From assembly GCA_905250025.1 (NCBI GenBank), contig CAJNOJ010000167.1, positions 1 to 64,000 on the forward strand: 64,000 bases of DNA, given 5' to 3'. Shown here piece by piece: positions 35,335 to 46,769 of this stretch. Numbering within the stretch: position 1 is the stretch's first letter; the number at the start of each line of letters is the position of its first letter. A program made the translations under genes and the position numbers. The notes below the pieces were generated by a model. That model was not told where the DNA came from. It was given only the letters and a program-made list of their open reading frames with translations, and ran no database searches. The stretch comes from Adineta ricciae. Its lineage: Eukaryota > Rotifera > Eurotatoria > Adinetida > Adinetidae.

Positions 35335-37814
35335 AGATGCACTGCCATCTTTTCCAGATACGTATGAAATACCAGCATTACCGAAAGCTTTGTTGAAAGA
35401 CATCGAAGTTGGAAATCTTAAAACTTTTGGGCCGCATTGTCAGGGTCGACAGATACTAATCGATGCAGTGGTTCACGATCTCATTGAAAATTATGACTTA
35501 CTGTAAGTATTTCTTTCACTGAAACACGCGTAATTGTCATTCTCTTTTATATCTTCTCAGTTGATTTGTTCGTACAGTTTTCCTATAACTTTTCTCGAAA
35601 ATGCCCGCTATTGACTGTTGTAATCGATCGCATTGCTGATTGCTTTTATTTGAATACATATGAGGAAACGAAACGTGAACTGAAATAATTTTCTCTTTAC
35701 TGGGAAACCATCAATTAACAACTATTCTGATATTGGATCAAATCTCTGACTATGTTCCAAAGTTGAACTACCCGCATGAAGCTATCCTTTTTCTCGGAAA
35801 GAGCCGTTTCATCTACTGTTGAACTTCATTTCCATTCTGATCGTTGTTTTTTACTAGTTATTTATCGAAAACACAATACAATACTGTTGGTTCTGCTGTT
35901 GTGCGATGTTTGAGATTACCTTTAACACCGGAGAATGTAGTAAGTATAGACTTACAAATTACAGAATAATTTCTTTTGTTCAATTTGAGGCGATTTGGAA
36001 AGACGCATTACAAACCAAATTCAAACGAACACGTTCTGATCATTCAAACAACAGCCTTGTTCAAGAATTTCGATTGAAATATGCAAATCCGGGGTCAGGT
36101 CGTCCAGTGAAACAGAAAATTGGCTCAGTTGCTGAACGTGATCGACATAAACAGGTATCAAGTCAGTAGGTCTTACTAATCACTCTGTACTTTCTTCTAG
36201 ATGGTGATTATGCATGGTGACAATGAAATATCCGATGAGATTCAGTTGAAGGCGGTACAGTTGTGTGATTTTGATCGATTGGATGTCGATACAAAATTAC
36301 GTTTATGGAGAGAGACATTCGGTTTTCGTCGACAAGCTGTGCGTGATCAGTCGACGAGCGATATTATGAAGAAATTTCCTGCCTACAATGAACCTCATCT
36401 GGTAAATTTGCTCCTCGAGATCATCTCTTTCTATCAAATGGATTATTTTTCATCATAGGTTTTTGAAGAAATAAAAATGTTGGTGGACCTAGATTTAAGA
36501 AAAGAAGTTCGACGGCAAGTTCCCATTCTACTGGATAAATTAGTCGAAACTAATTCATTTATTGCTGGTAAATAAAATGAGTGATAATTGTTCATAAAGG
36601 GCAAATTACTGGTTTTAGATGTACCACCTATTCGATTGATTAAAATCTTATGTCGAAAATTTGGTGAAACCATTCAACATATATTTTGCGAAAAGGTAAA
36701 ATACATCTTCTCCGTGTTAATACTTTTGCTGCAAAACAATTGTGATTTGAACTGAATTAATCTCAATTAGTTAATGACTTATCTAATTGATGAAACACTC
36801 ATAAGCGAGATTTCTACCTGCAGCTTTAAAGAAAGATCTTCACATTATTAGTGATGCTATACCTTCTCTTTGGTCAGTCTGTCTCTTCCGTATGCTCAAT
36901 GACCTGCATTGATTGAAACATGTTCATGTTGAACATTTGCATCATAATGATTTATTTATGACTGATTTTTCTCAACTATAAGTCTCGAATATAAGACGGT
37001 TTTATATCATATCGGCACAAGAAAGTGATCTATGATCGCATGATTCTATTCATTTTTATAGGAGGCACCGACACCGTATCCTACATTAGTCTCAATTGAC
37101 GACGTCATTCACATTTATGTTGATTTCTGTCCGATTCTTTCTACACATTCACCTGATGACGCTCTCGGGCTTCTAATTGGAATGTATTCTGTGTTTGAAC
37201 TTTCATTCGACAAAAAGAGCAGAACAATTCGATTTTTATATTGTGTTTTGCACGGCGATAAACAATTTCTCTCTAATTCAATTCGGGTGTTAATAAAAGA
37301 GAAGAATATTGAGATTCATCGAGAACGTCTTCAACCGCCATCTGTCTCGCCTCATTCTATCTCGACCAATGCGACAATACTTAGCACGGAATCTCAAATT
37401 CAATCACGAATCGTTACGAATTCATCGAGTCAATCCACTGATGAACATAATTCTGCTTTGATTGATCAATCAACGGAACCGGACATTTCGACTCATTCTC
37501 ATTCAATTGTAGACGTTGCCTGTGTCACAGATGAGTAAGTTAGATTTCTTCAGTTCATTAATTTCTCCAACATATTTTCATATAGATTCAATCATAATAA
37601 TGACGATGTGATGCGGTCTGATTGCAGTTCCAAACTTCAAGGAAGAAAGAGACGTAAACGAAAACAAGTTTCGAATGAAGAAGAACAAGATGCGACATTG
37701 ATGAGCAATGCTGGTCAGAAACCTGTTGAATCTTCTCAAAGTCGTCTTCCACTTGCGAATATGACAAATTCATCTGTTACATTAAGACAATCAAAACGTA
37801 GACGACAAATTTAA
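31062..37814 (+). CDS. SAM-domain accessory protein of the CACTA-like element (SAMD3-like)
   Basis: Exon 1 is 31062-31140 and exon 2 starts at 34962. The join reads SRFEE-HDVDGSMLKMLN, restoring a SAM core in frame. Exon 2 (to 35502) continues with IIPKLKQQLLFLEEREKL (coiled coil), an Ala run of about 15 from a GCT repeat, and LPKALLKDIEVGNLKTFGPH. Later exons are approximate: near 35970-36155 (WKDALQTKFKRTR), 36201-36400, 36460-36566, 36620-36695, 37063-37534 and 37587-37814. The C-terminus is basic (GRKRRKRKQ, SKRRRQI) like a nuclear signal. The part after the SAM domain resembles the SAMD3-like proteins common in fish genomes. By analogy to En/Spm TNPA it may bind the subterminal repeats. 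The whole transposase gene sits in intron 1. The exon after 35502 is uncertain. Confidence 0.65.
31491..34555 (+). CDS. C2H2-finger transposase of CACTA type (Transposase_21/tnp2-like)
   Basis: ATG at 31491. The N-terminus has two C2H2-like fingers (CPLCLTHRRFDSFARMFQH..., then CGVLYRTYSAYKAHVYRQH). The middle has LYLDDIGLTNPLGAKRD, comparable to the DGFNPFG block of tnp2 transposases, then FFAPIVENLNKL, VVADNLASHF, YFCRRCYI and LMHDYLEGI, comparable to the D-x-MH-x3-E block. After one or more introns between about 33224 and 33600, the second part has MEDFQYGKFD and GPAVKQWCFRYEGKHSYFK...NNFKNIP, typical of the animal relatives. It would cut and join the transposon ends in the nucleus. It lies wholly inside intron 1 of the SAM gene, same strand. 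A 294-bp piece is duplicated at 30658-30951. Catalytic residues are inferred by position only. Confidence 0.7.
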
Positions 37815-40184
37815 TCTCTGGCTAATTTTATTCGAGAAGCCGATCCAATCATTTTACTCGTTCTTTCTTCTTCTTCTTCTCAATCGACCTTTTTTCTCAT
37901 GATTGGTTTCTTTCATTATTCATATTTTCACTATTTTCTTCGTCTCAGTTACTGGATTGTGTTACATTCGTTCAAAATATAATCAAATCTATAGATGGAT
38001 AGTCGAACTGAGTTTAAATTCATGCAAAGCCATCACATGAGAGAAACCACTTACTCATATATGTAATGTGATGAAGCTCAAGAAATTTCGATTTCCGTTT
38101 GCTTTTCGAATTCTCAATTCTTGCTTTCATCGTTTCAACTATTTACTCGCTTTGGATGCTCAACAAGCATGAATAATGTAACTATCTATTCTTCATCAGC
38201 CAATTCACGAATTCTGTTATGCTCTCTTACTCTGTATCTGCAATAACAATGTCAAAATTTCCAGCATTCCAAATTTTTATAATTGCAGAATCCATCAATT
38301 TCTTCAGATGGAACTCAAGCAATGGTATCATCTGAATAATATAACGTTGGCATCTAACTTTGTCAGCTCTATTATCTTCGTCAGCACTATTAATCCAGTG
38401 TTGACTCGATCACAAAATGAACCGCCGCTATCGTCAATAATGGCTCTCCATCCTTAGCCAATTTGTGCACGTCAACGAGATCGGATATTAAACGATGTCT
38501 CGAATCAATGAAGAATCATTTACTTGTGTTCATGCAAAACAAGAAACAACACGGTAAGTGATGCATATTCTCTGAATTTTCTTCCTTTCTTTTTATATTT
38601 AGTCAAGCTGCTTGACTGAAGCAGTTGATTACGTATGATCTCACATCTCTCGTTTTTGCTGTAAGTTTTGAAAAATACAGTACAGATGATTTGGCGGGTG
38701 GCGAACAGAACAATCAACTATTTATTTCGATTAACTTCAAGCAAAAAAATATTTTGGTGAGTGACATATTGCTTTTTAATTCTCTTTCTTTCTTTTCATA
38801 TTTAGTTTCTGTACGCGCACAATGTCATCAATGGAATCATATGATACTGCGATCATCNGATCTCACATCTCTCGTTTTTGCTGTAAGTTTTGAAAAATAC
38901 AGTACAGATGATTTGGCGGGTGGCGAACAGAACAATCAACTATTTATTTCGATTAACTTCAAGCAAAAAAATATTTTGGTGAGTGACATATTGCTTTTTA
39001 ATTCTCTTTCTTTCTTTTCATATTTAGTTTCTGTACGCGCACAATGTCATCAATGGAATCATATGATACTGCGATCATCCTGGTGACTTTGAGTTATATC
39101 AATTACAATTATTTACTTTTATCGATTCGATATCAACTACATAAGATGGTGACACTCATGGTAAGTGAAGCTCTTCGTTTTCATTTCTTTCGTAAATCTA
39201 TTAATTTATCCGTCGTCTTCACATTATCGCGCGATATAATGGTTTAGTTATTTCAAACATGATTTCTTTTATTCTTCGATGAGTTACCAAACTTTCAATT
39301 CAGTACGTTGACCCATTCATGCAACATTGACTCACTCTCTTACTTTTGTCCACATAAGTTTATCCTTTTTGGCCAGTTAACTTCTGTCTTTGCGATACTT
39401 AATCAAGCATTGTGTGAAATATTCCTCTTGAACAAAGCGAAAGGAACTTCCTTCTTATCTTTCCCTAATGTGCCGTATTCTAATTATTGGCCGCCTTTAT
39501 TAACATAGAATATTCCTTCTCTTCTATGAAATCAGTGAGCGATAGTCGATGTTCTTCCTATAAATATTTCTCAAAATGAAATAGCCACCGTTATTCTAGC
39601 TCTTTTAAGTTGCTGAGACCGCATTTTCTTTCATCATTTCAATCTTACATGATTTCCTTCGCCTCATTCATGTCCAGTACATCACTGAGTACGATCATAC
39701 TAACGTCCGACCGTATACTGACCTGCGCTAATAATTTCCGTTAACCTTCTCTCCTTTATTCTTATGCATTCTATGTGCTCCGAATCTGTCACAACAAACA
39801 TCACGAGCGCGCCTGCGCCATAGATATATTCTTTCTTACAAACACATCTGACCGAACGTTGAATGCCGCAGCATCTTCTCTTGGAATCATGGTCTCAGTA
39901 TTTAGGTTGTCAAAGCCGTGAGAGAATACTATTCGTCTCAGCTCCTCTGTGTTTCTATCATCATCTATCATCCTTCTTTTCATACCATAAATATGCCGGA
40001 CACGCTTTCCTAGTCGCACTCATCCTAGCTTAAGATATGTGGCAGTCAGCGATAATAGCTTACCAGACAAAACACATTATGAACAGAGTTTTTTTATTCC
40101 AAAAGGCGCTTCGTGTCTAAATATGATGTTGACAAACTTCATGATAGTTGATCAACTAATTGCAATACTGTTTTATCTACTTTC
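37815..40184. other. 3' region of the CACTA-like element, no clear gene
   Basis: No convincing gene. Short open stretches with GTAAGT-like donors occur around 38650-39180 but match nothing I know. The region contains the 221-bp duplication at the 'n' at 38858. Confidence 0.45.
38637..39079. repeat. 221-bp exact direct repeat around an 'n'
   Basis: 38637-38857 and 38859-39079 appear identical and are separated only by the 'n' at 38858. This is the signature of overlapping contig ends that were joined without merging, so the true sequence probably has one copy. Confidence 0.9.
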
Positions 40185-40288
40185 AGGTAGTTGATGGACG
40201 TGATGAACCAAATGGAATACTTTTCCGTCAACCTCTAGGTAGTTGATGGAGGTGATGAACCAAATGGAATATCCTTCCATGAACCTTT
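40185..40288. repeat. 52-bp tandem repeat, two units
   Basis: Units 40185-40236 and 40237-40288 both begin AGGTAGTTGATGGA and carry GATGAACCAAATGGAATA. They lie near the right end of the CACTA-like element. Confidence 0.85.
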
Positions 40289-40641
40289 GAGTCGTTGATT
40301 CAGTTGCTAAACGTTTGAGACTAAGTTTAATATTATAGTGCAAAGATATTTTACGAGAATATACGCATTTATAAACGAATAGGTCTATTTAAAAAAAACA
40401 GTTCTTCATTTTGTTCTACCCTTGAAAAAGGTTTATCAGAGTGCAACGTGTGACAATCCCTTAAAAGTTTTTCAAAGAGATAATCGTTTAAATAAACCTT
40501 TTGATGTACGATTAGTTGGTCTGATAAACGGAATTTGCGACTGAATCAAAGGGTATTTATAGGAGTTTATCATGCTCCGAAAAACGTTTAAAAGGGTTTG
40601 TGACCCGTTGCACTCTGATCAACTTTTTAAGGGTACATCAA

Positions 40642-40663
40642 TCGACGAATTTTTTTTTCAGTG
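40642..40663. repeat. Right terminal inverted repeat of the CACTA-like element
   Basis: Its reverse complement, beginning CACTGAAAAAAAAATTC, matches the left termini at 16263 and 18001 in 21 of 22 bases. The outermost bases are CACTG. Confidence 0.8.
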
Positions 40664-40845
40664 TGGGGTCTTCAAAGCTGGATAGGAGATTTAAAAAGTT
40701 AGGTGATTTCCTGGGAGAAAACTAAGGTCGAAAATCGTTATTTTTGAAAAATTTCATTTATGTTTCACTTGTTCTACACGAATGCTTTGCTCTAAAGGGC
40801 TGAAATTTATAGGATATATAGATGGTACTAGGATGTACTTTTGTT

Positions 40846-40916
40846 GNNNNAGTGTTTCAGTGGTAGAATGTTCGCTTAGGGAGCGAGCGACCCAGGTTCG
40901 ATTCCTGGCTGGGCCC
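40846..40916 (+). tRNA. tRNA-Pro (AGG)
   Basis: The anticodon stem TTCGC/GCGAG encloses the loop TTAGGGA, anticodon AGG at 40878-40880. T arm: CCAGG-TTCGATT-CCTGG. The 3' acceptor strand CTGGGCC needs 5' GGCCCAG; the sequence shows G, nnnn, AG, so the four masked bases fall in the acceptor stem. Discriminator is C, usual for eukaryotic tRNA-Pro. No intron. Confidence 0.9.
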
Positions 40917-41298
40917 CATTTTTTTTACTCGTATCCTTTTGCAGTGTACATACAGTAAACATTGATTGCTAGATGATCAACAGCCTTTTTTTTCTATCCG
41001 ATTAAGCGTTATAATAGGGCACCTGAATTTTTGGAAAACAATACGATAAAAATTTTCCACAGAGGCGCAATTCACTATATAGAATAGTAAACTATTCTAC
41101 AGAAAGATAAAATTTAAAAGGAACCATAGTTACTTGCTTTCTCTCATTGAAATATGACTCATTTCTTTGCGTTATTGCATCATAAGAGAACGGTAGAATG
41201 TGAAATGCTATATGCTATTTGATGAATAGGATGCATTTTAGAAAAAAGTGGAAAAAAGATGTCGATTGTAGAAAAAGAAATGAGAGAGAAAAAAAACT

Positions 41299-41369
41299 GG
41301 GCCCAGCCAGGAATCGAACCTGGGTCGCTCGCTTCCGAAGCGAACATTCTGCCACTGAAACACTAAGCC
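41299..41369 (-). tRNA. tRNA-Pro (CGG)
   Basis: On the minus strand the acceptor GGCTTAG pairs with CTGGGCC (with G-T pairs). The anticodon loop TTCGGAA gives anticodon CGG (41335-41337), and the T arm is the same as in the tRNA at 40846. The two genes converge, 382 bp apart, and differ mainly in the anticodon loop and acceptor 5' strand, so they are a local inverted duplication. Confidence 0.92.
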
Positions 41370-41696
41370 TTAGACATTGAAAAAATATTAATTATTCATA
41401 GGCTCTAAATTTAGATTTGAGATTCGAATAAAATATGTTTTTTCTTCTTGATTTGATTTCTTTACAACAACGATGTAAAAATGTTGATTAATGATATAAA
41501 GACTCAGAAGAAAATGGTCGTCGAAATAATTGACAGATGACACATCATTTGTACAATTTAATTTGCCATAGTTTTACTCGATATGATTAAAAAATGATTT
41601 TGTTTGTACGTCTTTTTAATGAATAGCCAGTTTGGTATGAGTATTTTATTTTTTGATTCAAATCATTGCTTGCAGTTTCTTTCTATTTCATGAATG

Positions 41697-42028
41697 CCCA
41701 GGTCAACAAATCCTATGCTGGATCCGATCGGATCTGACCGGATCCGACCATCCGACAAAATTCGATCGTATTTCGGGAAACGGAATTGCATTGGAATCCG
41801 ACTAGAAAAATCCCGTCGGTTGTTGCAAATTTTATGAGCGATCTTTCTAGCTATGTTCTATGATGACCTTTAGCAAATCCAGGAAATCCATGTTTCGGAT
41901 CCGACACCGTCGGAATCGGATGGGATTCCGTTACCAGGATTTCATCGGATCCGTCGAATTCCTGTAGGATCTGATAGAATCCTATATTGGATCCGATGGG
42001 ATCCGAGTATGGAATTGTTCGACCTGGG
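41697..42028. mobile_element. MITE with CCCAGGTC termini, in the 3' end of a TPR-like gene
   Basis: The 332-bp element starts CCCAGGTC and ends GACCTGGG. The interior is rich in GGATCCGA words, in contrast to the AT-rich flank. TG on both sides may be a 2-bp target duplicate. It has no coding capacity. The TPR-like gene on the minus strand runs straight into it and lacks its own stop. Confidence 0.8.
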
Positions 42029-43533
42029 TGGTATTTTTGTCCTTATCAAGTCGTTTCATAAAAAATATTGCCTTTTTAAACATATTTTCAGCAGGTTTAC
42101 ATCCTTCTATAACTGAATTCTCACTGTTTTTCTGTTTTAACATATAATCACCTATTTTTTCATAAGTTGTAATTAAATGATCGAAAAGTGAATTGAGTTC
42201 ATTCTCTGGATGTTTCATCGCATCGAGAATTTCATCAAATGTTGAATAATAATCATGAACAAGTGATAGAACTTATTGGGATTTATCCAATTCAACTTGT
42301 TCAATGATAGATTTCCAATATTTTTCAGCACTTCCTCGATCACCGCATTCCATTAGATAGCAACCAATTTTGAGTTTATCATTCGTTTTCAATAGTTTAA
42401 TAAGAGAATCTTTGACAAGTTTTTCTAATTGTCTATAAATCTTTGTCTCACAAAAATCTTGACTGTTATCATACTCTTTCACAAATCGACATGCCAAATC
42501 AAGCAATAAATGTTGATCAATTGCACTCAATTCAGGTAATAAACTGATCATACTTTCAACATCAGCTTCTCCTTTGTCACCGTCAAGAATAAAATCCTTA
42601 TAAAGACATAAAATATTATAATAACAAGTTGCTTTTGTTAACATATTTTTTGAAATATTTAAACATTTTCGATACCACTCTAAAGCAATGCACCGAGATT
42701 CATTACTTGTATCACCATCACCATCAATATCAGCAACGTCGGCTATTTTATTGTCACGATACATTGTCGTCATCTGTAAACACATTTGACTTATATTATC
42801 TTCCGATAATGATAATTGCTGAGCAATTTTGAGAATCATTTCAGGCGAAAGGTCATTTGCAGTATACATATCGAGTATGTTTCCTCGAAGTCTCTTTAAT
42901 ATATCAGTATTCCCTTTTGAATGGGTAAAATACAAGTCAAAAGCTGAAATATAAGCGAGACTGCTTTTGAGATATAATGATTGTTTATTATACAAAATTT
43001 CACATTGAAAATATGAGTCTGCTATTTCCAATATGTCTAAATAGTCTATATAATCTTCGCGAAATCTTTTCACTAGTGAATAAAGTAATTTAGTAGAAAA
43101 ATTGACATGCTTTTTTGTTCGTATGTGTATGCATATTGTCTTTAATTGTACTATAATAAGCTCTGAAAACAGTCAAATTTGAATAATTTTCTGCATGGTT
43201 TTTAATCTATTTCTGATAAAATTCGAGTGCTTTTTCTATGTGATTAAGTTCAGCATAAGCCTTTGCTTTAACTCTATCTGAAGAATTATCTAAATTGATA
43301 GAAAGAAAACGTATATTAGATAAATTAATAATATCAATTTGAAACTGACTTTTATTTTCCTTTTTCTTTTCCAAATCGTTGTCGTTTTCTTGTTGCACAG
43401 CTTTTGGGATACTCGCTTCTTCTCTAAATACTTGTGCTATGAAATCCGAAAATGTAACATTTAAGAGACGGTCCGCCAGAAGGGTGTGGGTGTGGATGCA
43501 AATTTCTGCCCTTAAACACTTCAAAACTTTCAT
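42029..43533 (-). CDS. TPR-like helical-repeat protein, 3' truncated
   Basis: Minus-strand exons: about 43533-43207 (ends NHIEKALEFYQK), 43073-42273 and 42218-42029. The text is helical with TPR-like spacing (ALEWYRKCLNI, CYYNILCLYKDF, AEKYWKSII, AENMFKKAI). Similar tetratricopeptide proteins are numerous in bdelloids and act as protein-binding scaffolds; no enzyme motif is visible. The last exon enters the MITE at 42028, so the natural C-terminus is lost or altered. The true start lies upstream of 43533, near the pogo-like MITE at 43621, and was not found. Confidence 0.55.
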
Positions 43534-43620
43534 GCAAATCGTGTTTCACAAAAATGTATAATTGGAAAAAAGCAATAGAACGGCGAGTTGGTGAAACACG
43601 TCGATTAGAACTTTTAAATA

Positions 43621-44169
43621 CAGTAAAACCTCGATTACTCAATACTCTCCGATCTCTCCGAGCAAATTTTGCTGGGTTTGACCCTCTATTAACTGATCCC
43701 CTTGCGATTCTGACTATGAATGTTTCTTTCCAGTCCCAATCGTATAGATCACCTCAACAATGGGAACGAATGTTGATAGCATCATCTATGTCGTCGCCAA
43801 CAAAATTCATCTGATTGCTGTGTCTTTTATTTATTGTAAAGACAAAGAGAGAGAGAGAGAGAAAGAATCAATTAATCATTCAATTAGAATTCAAAGTGAC
43901 TAATGATCTACTAGATTCCAATTCGTCAAGAGAAAAATCGGTTTTTTGACTACTTCAAAACTTCATCTGCATAATAACCATCGAATCTTCGGGAATGATG
44001 AAATATTTTGGCGAATCATGAATGTGTATACATTATCAATCTGAATAAATGTCTGAAGAATAAATAAAAGAGTCACAGCAAACTTTTTTGTAGTTTTTCT
44101 CATTAATCCTCTCCTAACTGAGCGATTTGGGTCAGTCCCGATGATGTTCACATTAGAGAGGTTTTACTG
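43621..44169. mobile_element. pogo-like MITE
   Basis: Perfect 12-bp terminal inverted repeats CAGTAAAACCTC / GAGGTTTTACTG bound 549 bp. The terminus fits the CAGTaaAACCTCg type seen in pogo/Tigger Tc1-mariner elements. TA precedes the left end, while the right flank is AA. No transposase is encoded. A (GA)n tract of about 17 bp lies inside (43846-43862). Confidence 0.65.
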
Positions 44170-44224
44170 AATTCGAATTCTTCCACTATACTCCCAATTC
44201 TTTCTTAAAAGAAAAAAGAATGTA

Positions 44225-44533
44225 CCCAGGTCGATAATTCCGGCGACTGGATCCGTTGAAATCTGAGTCGGTTCCGGTACAGCTCTTCTCGATTCCGACA
44301 CAGTTTTCGCCGATTCCAGCAAGTTCCGACAGGTTCCTTGCCGCCGGATTCCGGCCGGAATTGCACAGAAGATATCCGATCAGTTCCTGACCGTTTCCAG
44401 CTCGAAGTTTGCAGGAAACGGTCGGGAAATGACTGGAACCTACGTTTGAACTTCCAGCCGGAATCCGGCGGCAAGGAAATGGTCGGAAAACGAACCTAAC
44501 CGGGCGGAACCGACTGTGCCATAATCACCTGGG
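44225..44533. mobile_element. MITE with CCCAGGT termini
   Basis: 309 bp from CCCAGGTCG to ACCTGGG, flanked on both sides by TA (44223-44224 and 44534-44535). The interior is full of CCGGAA/TTCCGG words like the copies at 1, 41697 and 53350. Confidence 0.85.
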
Positions 44534-44941
44534 TACTTTCTTGTAGAAATGACCTTAAAAATTTGTTTTAGATATGACATATATTCAATATTCTCAAGTA
44601 TAGAAACTTTTTTTCATTTTCAAACGTTTCAAAGATGATGCACTTCTATGTAATATGCTAATTGACACAAATAATAAAAAGCATTATTGTATAATAAAAT
44701 GTCACTAAAAAGGTTTTATACATAATGATACTTAGAAGAAAAATCTTATAAGTGAGTACAATCCATTTACTTCAAATATACGTCATAGAAATGTATTGCG
44801 CATACCATATGTGAAGTGTTTAATTCGTATATTTTTTTCACTTACGTGCATCTATATAAACAAAAGAATTTTCTTACTTTTATTTGAAAAATATTAAACG
44901 CAGTTTAATTATGATGAGAATGTTATTAAGTAATATCCAAT
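44534..44941. other. AT-rich upstream region of the NHL gene
   Basis: Strongly AT-rich, with no feature recognised. Promoter function for the gene starting at 44942 is possible but not visible. Confidence 0.4.
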
Positions 44942-46769
44942 ATGATCTCTTTTTTAGATATTCTTTTATTGTTTGATAGAATGTTTTATTTACATTATAA
45001 TTCTTGGTCTTTTTATGTTAATCTTTGTCAATGGTTCCTTTTTCTTTCAAATTGGAAATTGGTTCATTTACAAAATACTTTTACGGCTACAATAATTCTT
45101 AAACAACCAGGTACACAATTTATTCCTATTAGTATGTCAATTCAATTACTTTCAGTTAATCTTGTTGAATCAATCATGAAATGTAGTATGTTATGTACTA
45201 ATAATTTTCTATGTGGTGTTTATGATTATGAAGTATCTGTACCAAGGCAATGTCGACTTTTTGAAGGTAATGCAAATAATATGGGTTATATTGCTCCGTC
45301 ATCGTATATTCAATCAAATGTTGGTATTGTTCAATTGACATCAGATCTTTTTGAAGAATATGGACAAAGATGTGTATCTTCTTGTTATCAAAGTCGATAT
45401 CTACGATGTAACAATAATTCTAAATGTGATTGCATGCCACATAGTTATTGGAATTCATCAATATCAATGTGCGTTCCACAATTGGTAAAACGCGGTTCGC
45501 CTTGTCAACAGAATATGAATATGTGTCGAGAAGATCTTAATTATACATGTTTACAATTTAATCAATGTGGTCGTAAGTTATATAATAATTGTTTTATTTG
45601 CTTTGTTATGAGATGAATTAAGAATTCAAAATGAAAATTGTCTCACATCTTTTGATGACTAGATATTGTTATAAATGATAAAGAAAAGCTTTTCATCGCA
45701 TTGACAGAAAATAATCAAAATACAAATTTACATTTGTTTCATCTATCCTTTAAGTTAATAAATTGTTTTATAGAAAAATTAAATATAATTATATTTTCTT
45801 TTAGCAATATCAATACTTTCTGGTACAACAATAATCAACAGTTATACAGTAATTAATGGAAGTTCAACTATTGGTCTAAATAGACCTATTGGAATCAGTG
45901 TATTTTCAACAAATGTTGATTCATTAGTTATCGCAGATTCCAATAATAATCGTATCATTGGTGTATGGGATGCTAATAAAATGGGTCAAAATATTTCAGT
46001 AATAGCCACTGAATGGTCATCTGGACATTCATTATGTAATCCTTTTGATGTTTATGTCGACAATAGTAATACATATAATCTATATGTCAGTGATTTTTGT
46101 AATTCTCAAGTCGTACGATATACAAATATGCAAACTATTAATCCGCCTCCGCTTATTGTAGCAGGTTATCAACAAAGTACTGGAACAGGACTTCGATATT
46201 TAAATGGACCATTTGGAATAGCTGCCGATAGCCATAATAATGTCATAGTAGCTTCTTTAGCAGATAGTCGAGTCCTATTTTGGCGACCGAATGCTACAAA
46301 TGGTACAATAATGGTTGATTCTAGCACAATTGGTAATAGTTTGATGAGTAACCAAGGACCATGTGGTATTGCATTTGATGAACAGAACTCGTTATTATAT
46401 GTTGCTGACACCTTCAATCACAGAATTAGACGTTATTCAATAAATAATAGTTGGCCTTGTAATGGAACAACAGTGGCTGGTGGAAATGGACCAGGTAGCA
46501 GAAGTAATCAGTTATATTATCCTAATGATGTATGGGTATCAAAGAAGACAGGAACTCTGTATATAGCAGACTCAGCTAATAATAGAATTCAACGATGGGA
46601 AAAAGGAGCAACCGAAGGTGTTACAATTGCAGGAGATCCCTATGGTAATAGAGGTACCAGTTCTACTTTGTTCGATGATCCAGTTAGTATAACTATCAAT
46701 GCTAACGAAACATATATGTATGTCACCGATATGTTCAACAATCGTATACAAAGATTTGAGCTTATCTAA
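44942..46769 (+). CDS. Secreted or membrane-anchored apple/PAN-like and NHL-repeat protein
   Basis: Exon 1 44942-45572 and exon 2 45805-46769, joined in frame as NQCG-PISILSG. Near the N-terminus lie hydrophobic stretches (SFLDILLLFDRMFYL, FLFLSNWKLV) that may be signal or anchor; the exact start is uncertain. Residues about 70-125 carry apple/PAN-type cysteines (MKCSMLCTNNFLCGVYDY), followed by a Cys-rich EGF-like part (CNNNSKCDCMPHSYW). Exon 2 is an NHL beta-propeller with repeated blades: IADSNNNRI, VADTFNHRIRRY, IADSANNRIQRW, VTDMFNNRIQRF. Such NHL proteins are strongly expanded in bdelloid rotifers. The ligand is unknown. The intron is 232 bp with GTAAGT donor. Confidence 0.8.

Larger units (their letters stand above)
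30953..40663 (+). mobile_element. CACTA-like transposon, body and right end
   Basis: The left part (30953-31203) is the same as the ends of copies A and B, so the left terminus CACTG... is missing here only because of the 'n' at 30952. The body holds SAM exon 1, a nested transposase gene, the remaining SAM-gene exons, then a subterminal zone with GATAAAC/GTTTATC words (about 40430-40580). The right terminus is ...CAGTG at 40663. TG follows the terminus and also precedes both left termini, so a short target duplication is possible. CACT(A/G) ends, subterminal repeats and a two-gene nested layout match the CACTA (En/Spm) superfamily. Confidence 0.72.

Noticed and set aside
35166-35396. Leucine-rich open frame
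   Set aside because: It is an alternative frame of the GCT run within the SAM-gene exon.
44205-44474. Arginine-rich 89-codon minus-strand frame
   Set aside because: It lies within the MITE at 44225-44533 and is open because of its biased composition.
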